Assembly (NCBI RefSeq): GCF_000374425.1
Contig: NZ_KB894364.1
Coordinates: forward strand, 1 to 64,000
DNA: 64,000 nt
Direction: 5' to 3'
Origin: Acinetobacter tjernbergiae DSM 14971 = CIP 107465
Lineage (GTDB): Bacteria > Pseudomonadota > Gammaproteobacteria > Pseudomonadales > Moraxellaceae
Shown: piece after piece, positions 63,437 to 64,000 of the stretch
Layout of the letters: every line of letters begins with the position of its first letter
Numbering within the stretch: the first letter of the stretch is position 1
Notes under the pieces: model-generated
Told to the model about the DNA's origin: nothing
Seen by the model: only the letters and a program-made list of their open reading frames with translations
Database searches by the model: none
Program-made: the position numbers and the translations under genes

Positions 63437-64000
63437 TTAGAAACGATGCAGATAACCCAACATGATACGATTTTCCATAGAACTATCCACGATAGGGCTA
63501 TCTTTAATCTCATCTGACAGGTTGGTGACCGCAACATCAATAAACATCGAATTTTTCATATCAAACAAATACATACCTCTCATCCCATATTCAACTTGAA
63601 ATGCGGAATCGCCATGATATTCAGGGCGGTCAGGACGAGCTTCATGTTGACGAACACCATAAGTATAATCTACATATTTTTTATCTAAAAACGTTCCTGT
63701 GACATAAGGGGTTAGCATCACACGTTCAGCGATATGAAAGGTTTTTTCCAAGCCTAAACTGGCACGTTGTCCTTTACTTTTGCCTGATACATCAGCAAGC
63801 CAAGCGGCATTTACATCAACAATATCATTTTTCCATTCTACTTTCGCACCTGCCCACACGCCACCTTTGCGTTGCTGCATACCATTTAAAATAGGGGTGT
63901 CTTTAATGTCATCTTTATCGTAAGCACCAAAATCATACTCGGCAGACAGATTAAAATTTAATTCTTGTGATTCATCAAGTTGCAAGCTCGGTAGTTTAAA
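63437..64000 (-). CDS. MipA/OmpV-type outer membrane protein (partial, 5' end outside the window)
   Basis: The last 187 codons of an outer membrane barrel. The frame stays open to the window edge, so no start is given. LNFNLSAEYDFGAYDKDD, GGVWAGAKVEW, DVSGKSKGQRASLGL, YVDYTYGVRQHEARPDRPEY and the terminal NRIMLGYLHRF are typical of the MipA/OmpV family (scaffold or outer membrane barrel proteins, often induced by metals, antibiotics or membrane stress). It lies directly upstream of the two-component genes, which probably control it. The family call is good; the role is open. Confidence 0.78.
   Translation of the reverse strand, partial: FKLPSLQLDESQELNFNLSAEYDFGAYDKDDIKDTPILNGMQQRKGGVWAGAKVEWKNDIVDVNAAWLADVSGKSKGQRASLGLEKTFHIAERVMLTPYVTGTFLDKKYVDYTYGVRQHEARPDRPEYHGDSAFQVEYGMRGMYLFDMKNSMFIDVAVTNLSDEIKDSPIVDSSMENRIMLGYLHRF

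Larger units (their letters stand above)
54494..64000 (+). mobile_element. Tn7-like transposon (tnsABCD) in attTn7, truncated by the window end
   Basis: The element begins with TGT at 54494 and runs past the window edge. It has the tns-side end adjacent to glmS with tnsA nearest the end, exactly the Tn7 orientation. It encodes TnsA, TnsB, TnsC and TnsD in order with spacing of catalytic residues like Tn7. There is no tnsE after tnsD; the next gene lies on the other strand. Cargo seen is a 93-residue unknown, a sensor kinase and response regulator pair, and a MipA/OmpV-like outer membrane gene, all on the minus strand. The far end and the rest of the cargo are outside the window. Confidence 0.92.

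Overview
The window is chromosomal DNA from a gamma-proteobacterium of the genus Acinetobacter or a close relative. It is AT-rich (about 40% GC by eye). Gene pairs such as pyrE/crc, psd-rhdA, gshA-dsbB, yqiA-parE, serB/smp-like and glmU-glmS fit a Pseudomonadales chromosome, and the protein sequences look Acinetobacter-like. No rRNA, tRNA or CRISPR array was seen.

Layout. 1-2750: the last codons of a possible pseudopilin, pyrE, a Crc/exonuclease III homologue that keeps its nuclease motifs, and a GGA-rich intergenic segment that looks like a CsrA/RsmA-sequestering small RNA. 2750-13700: envelope and small metabolic genes (DUF2147, esterase, diguanylate cyclase, GST, dsbD, two outer membrane beta-barrel proteins, an ankyrin protein, a ribosome hibernation factor, a GNAT enzyme, unknowns). 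13700-19310: a complete urea ABC importer operon, urtABCDE, with a possible sigma-54 promoter and a paired operator-like palindrome upstream. 19570-25810: parE with yqiA, a large alpha/beta hydrolase, dsbB and gshA. 26000-32900: DUF924, DUF4136 and DUF445 genes, a methionine-type aminotransferase, a MATE exporter and an SDR enzyme. 33000-36900: an octamer tandem repeat in front of a TetR regulator, then phoB-phoR with a Pho box, then a second DUF2147 gene. 36900-39600: two ~200 bp direct repeats bracketing a LysR gene and an unlisted 41-residue membrane peptide, then a Sel1-repeat protein. 39690-46200: psd-rhdA, pncB, dtd, an SCP2 protein and serB. 46260-54470: an smp-like sensor gene, ribB(X)-ribH-nusB-thiL-pgpA, and glmU-glmS.

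54494-64000 (end of window): a Tn7-like transposon inserted 24 bp after the glmS stop, the classic attTn7 position. Its tns-side end carries three TnsB-site-like repeats with a 20 bp period, placed like those of Tn7. It is followed by tnsA, tnsB, tnsC and tnsD, whose catalytic and zinc-binding residues keep Tn7-like spacing. No tnsE follows tnsD. Cargo in the window is a small unknown gene, a two-component system and the C-terminal part of a MipA/OmpV-type outer membrane protein. The distal end of the element lies outside the window.

The main points for follow-up are the GGA-rich RNA, the Tn7-like element with a hairpin covering the tnsA ribosome binding site, the octamer repeat in a divergent promoter region, the repeat-bracketed LysR locus, and Crc with intact nuclease motifs.
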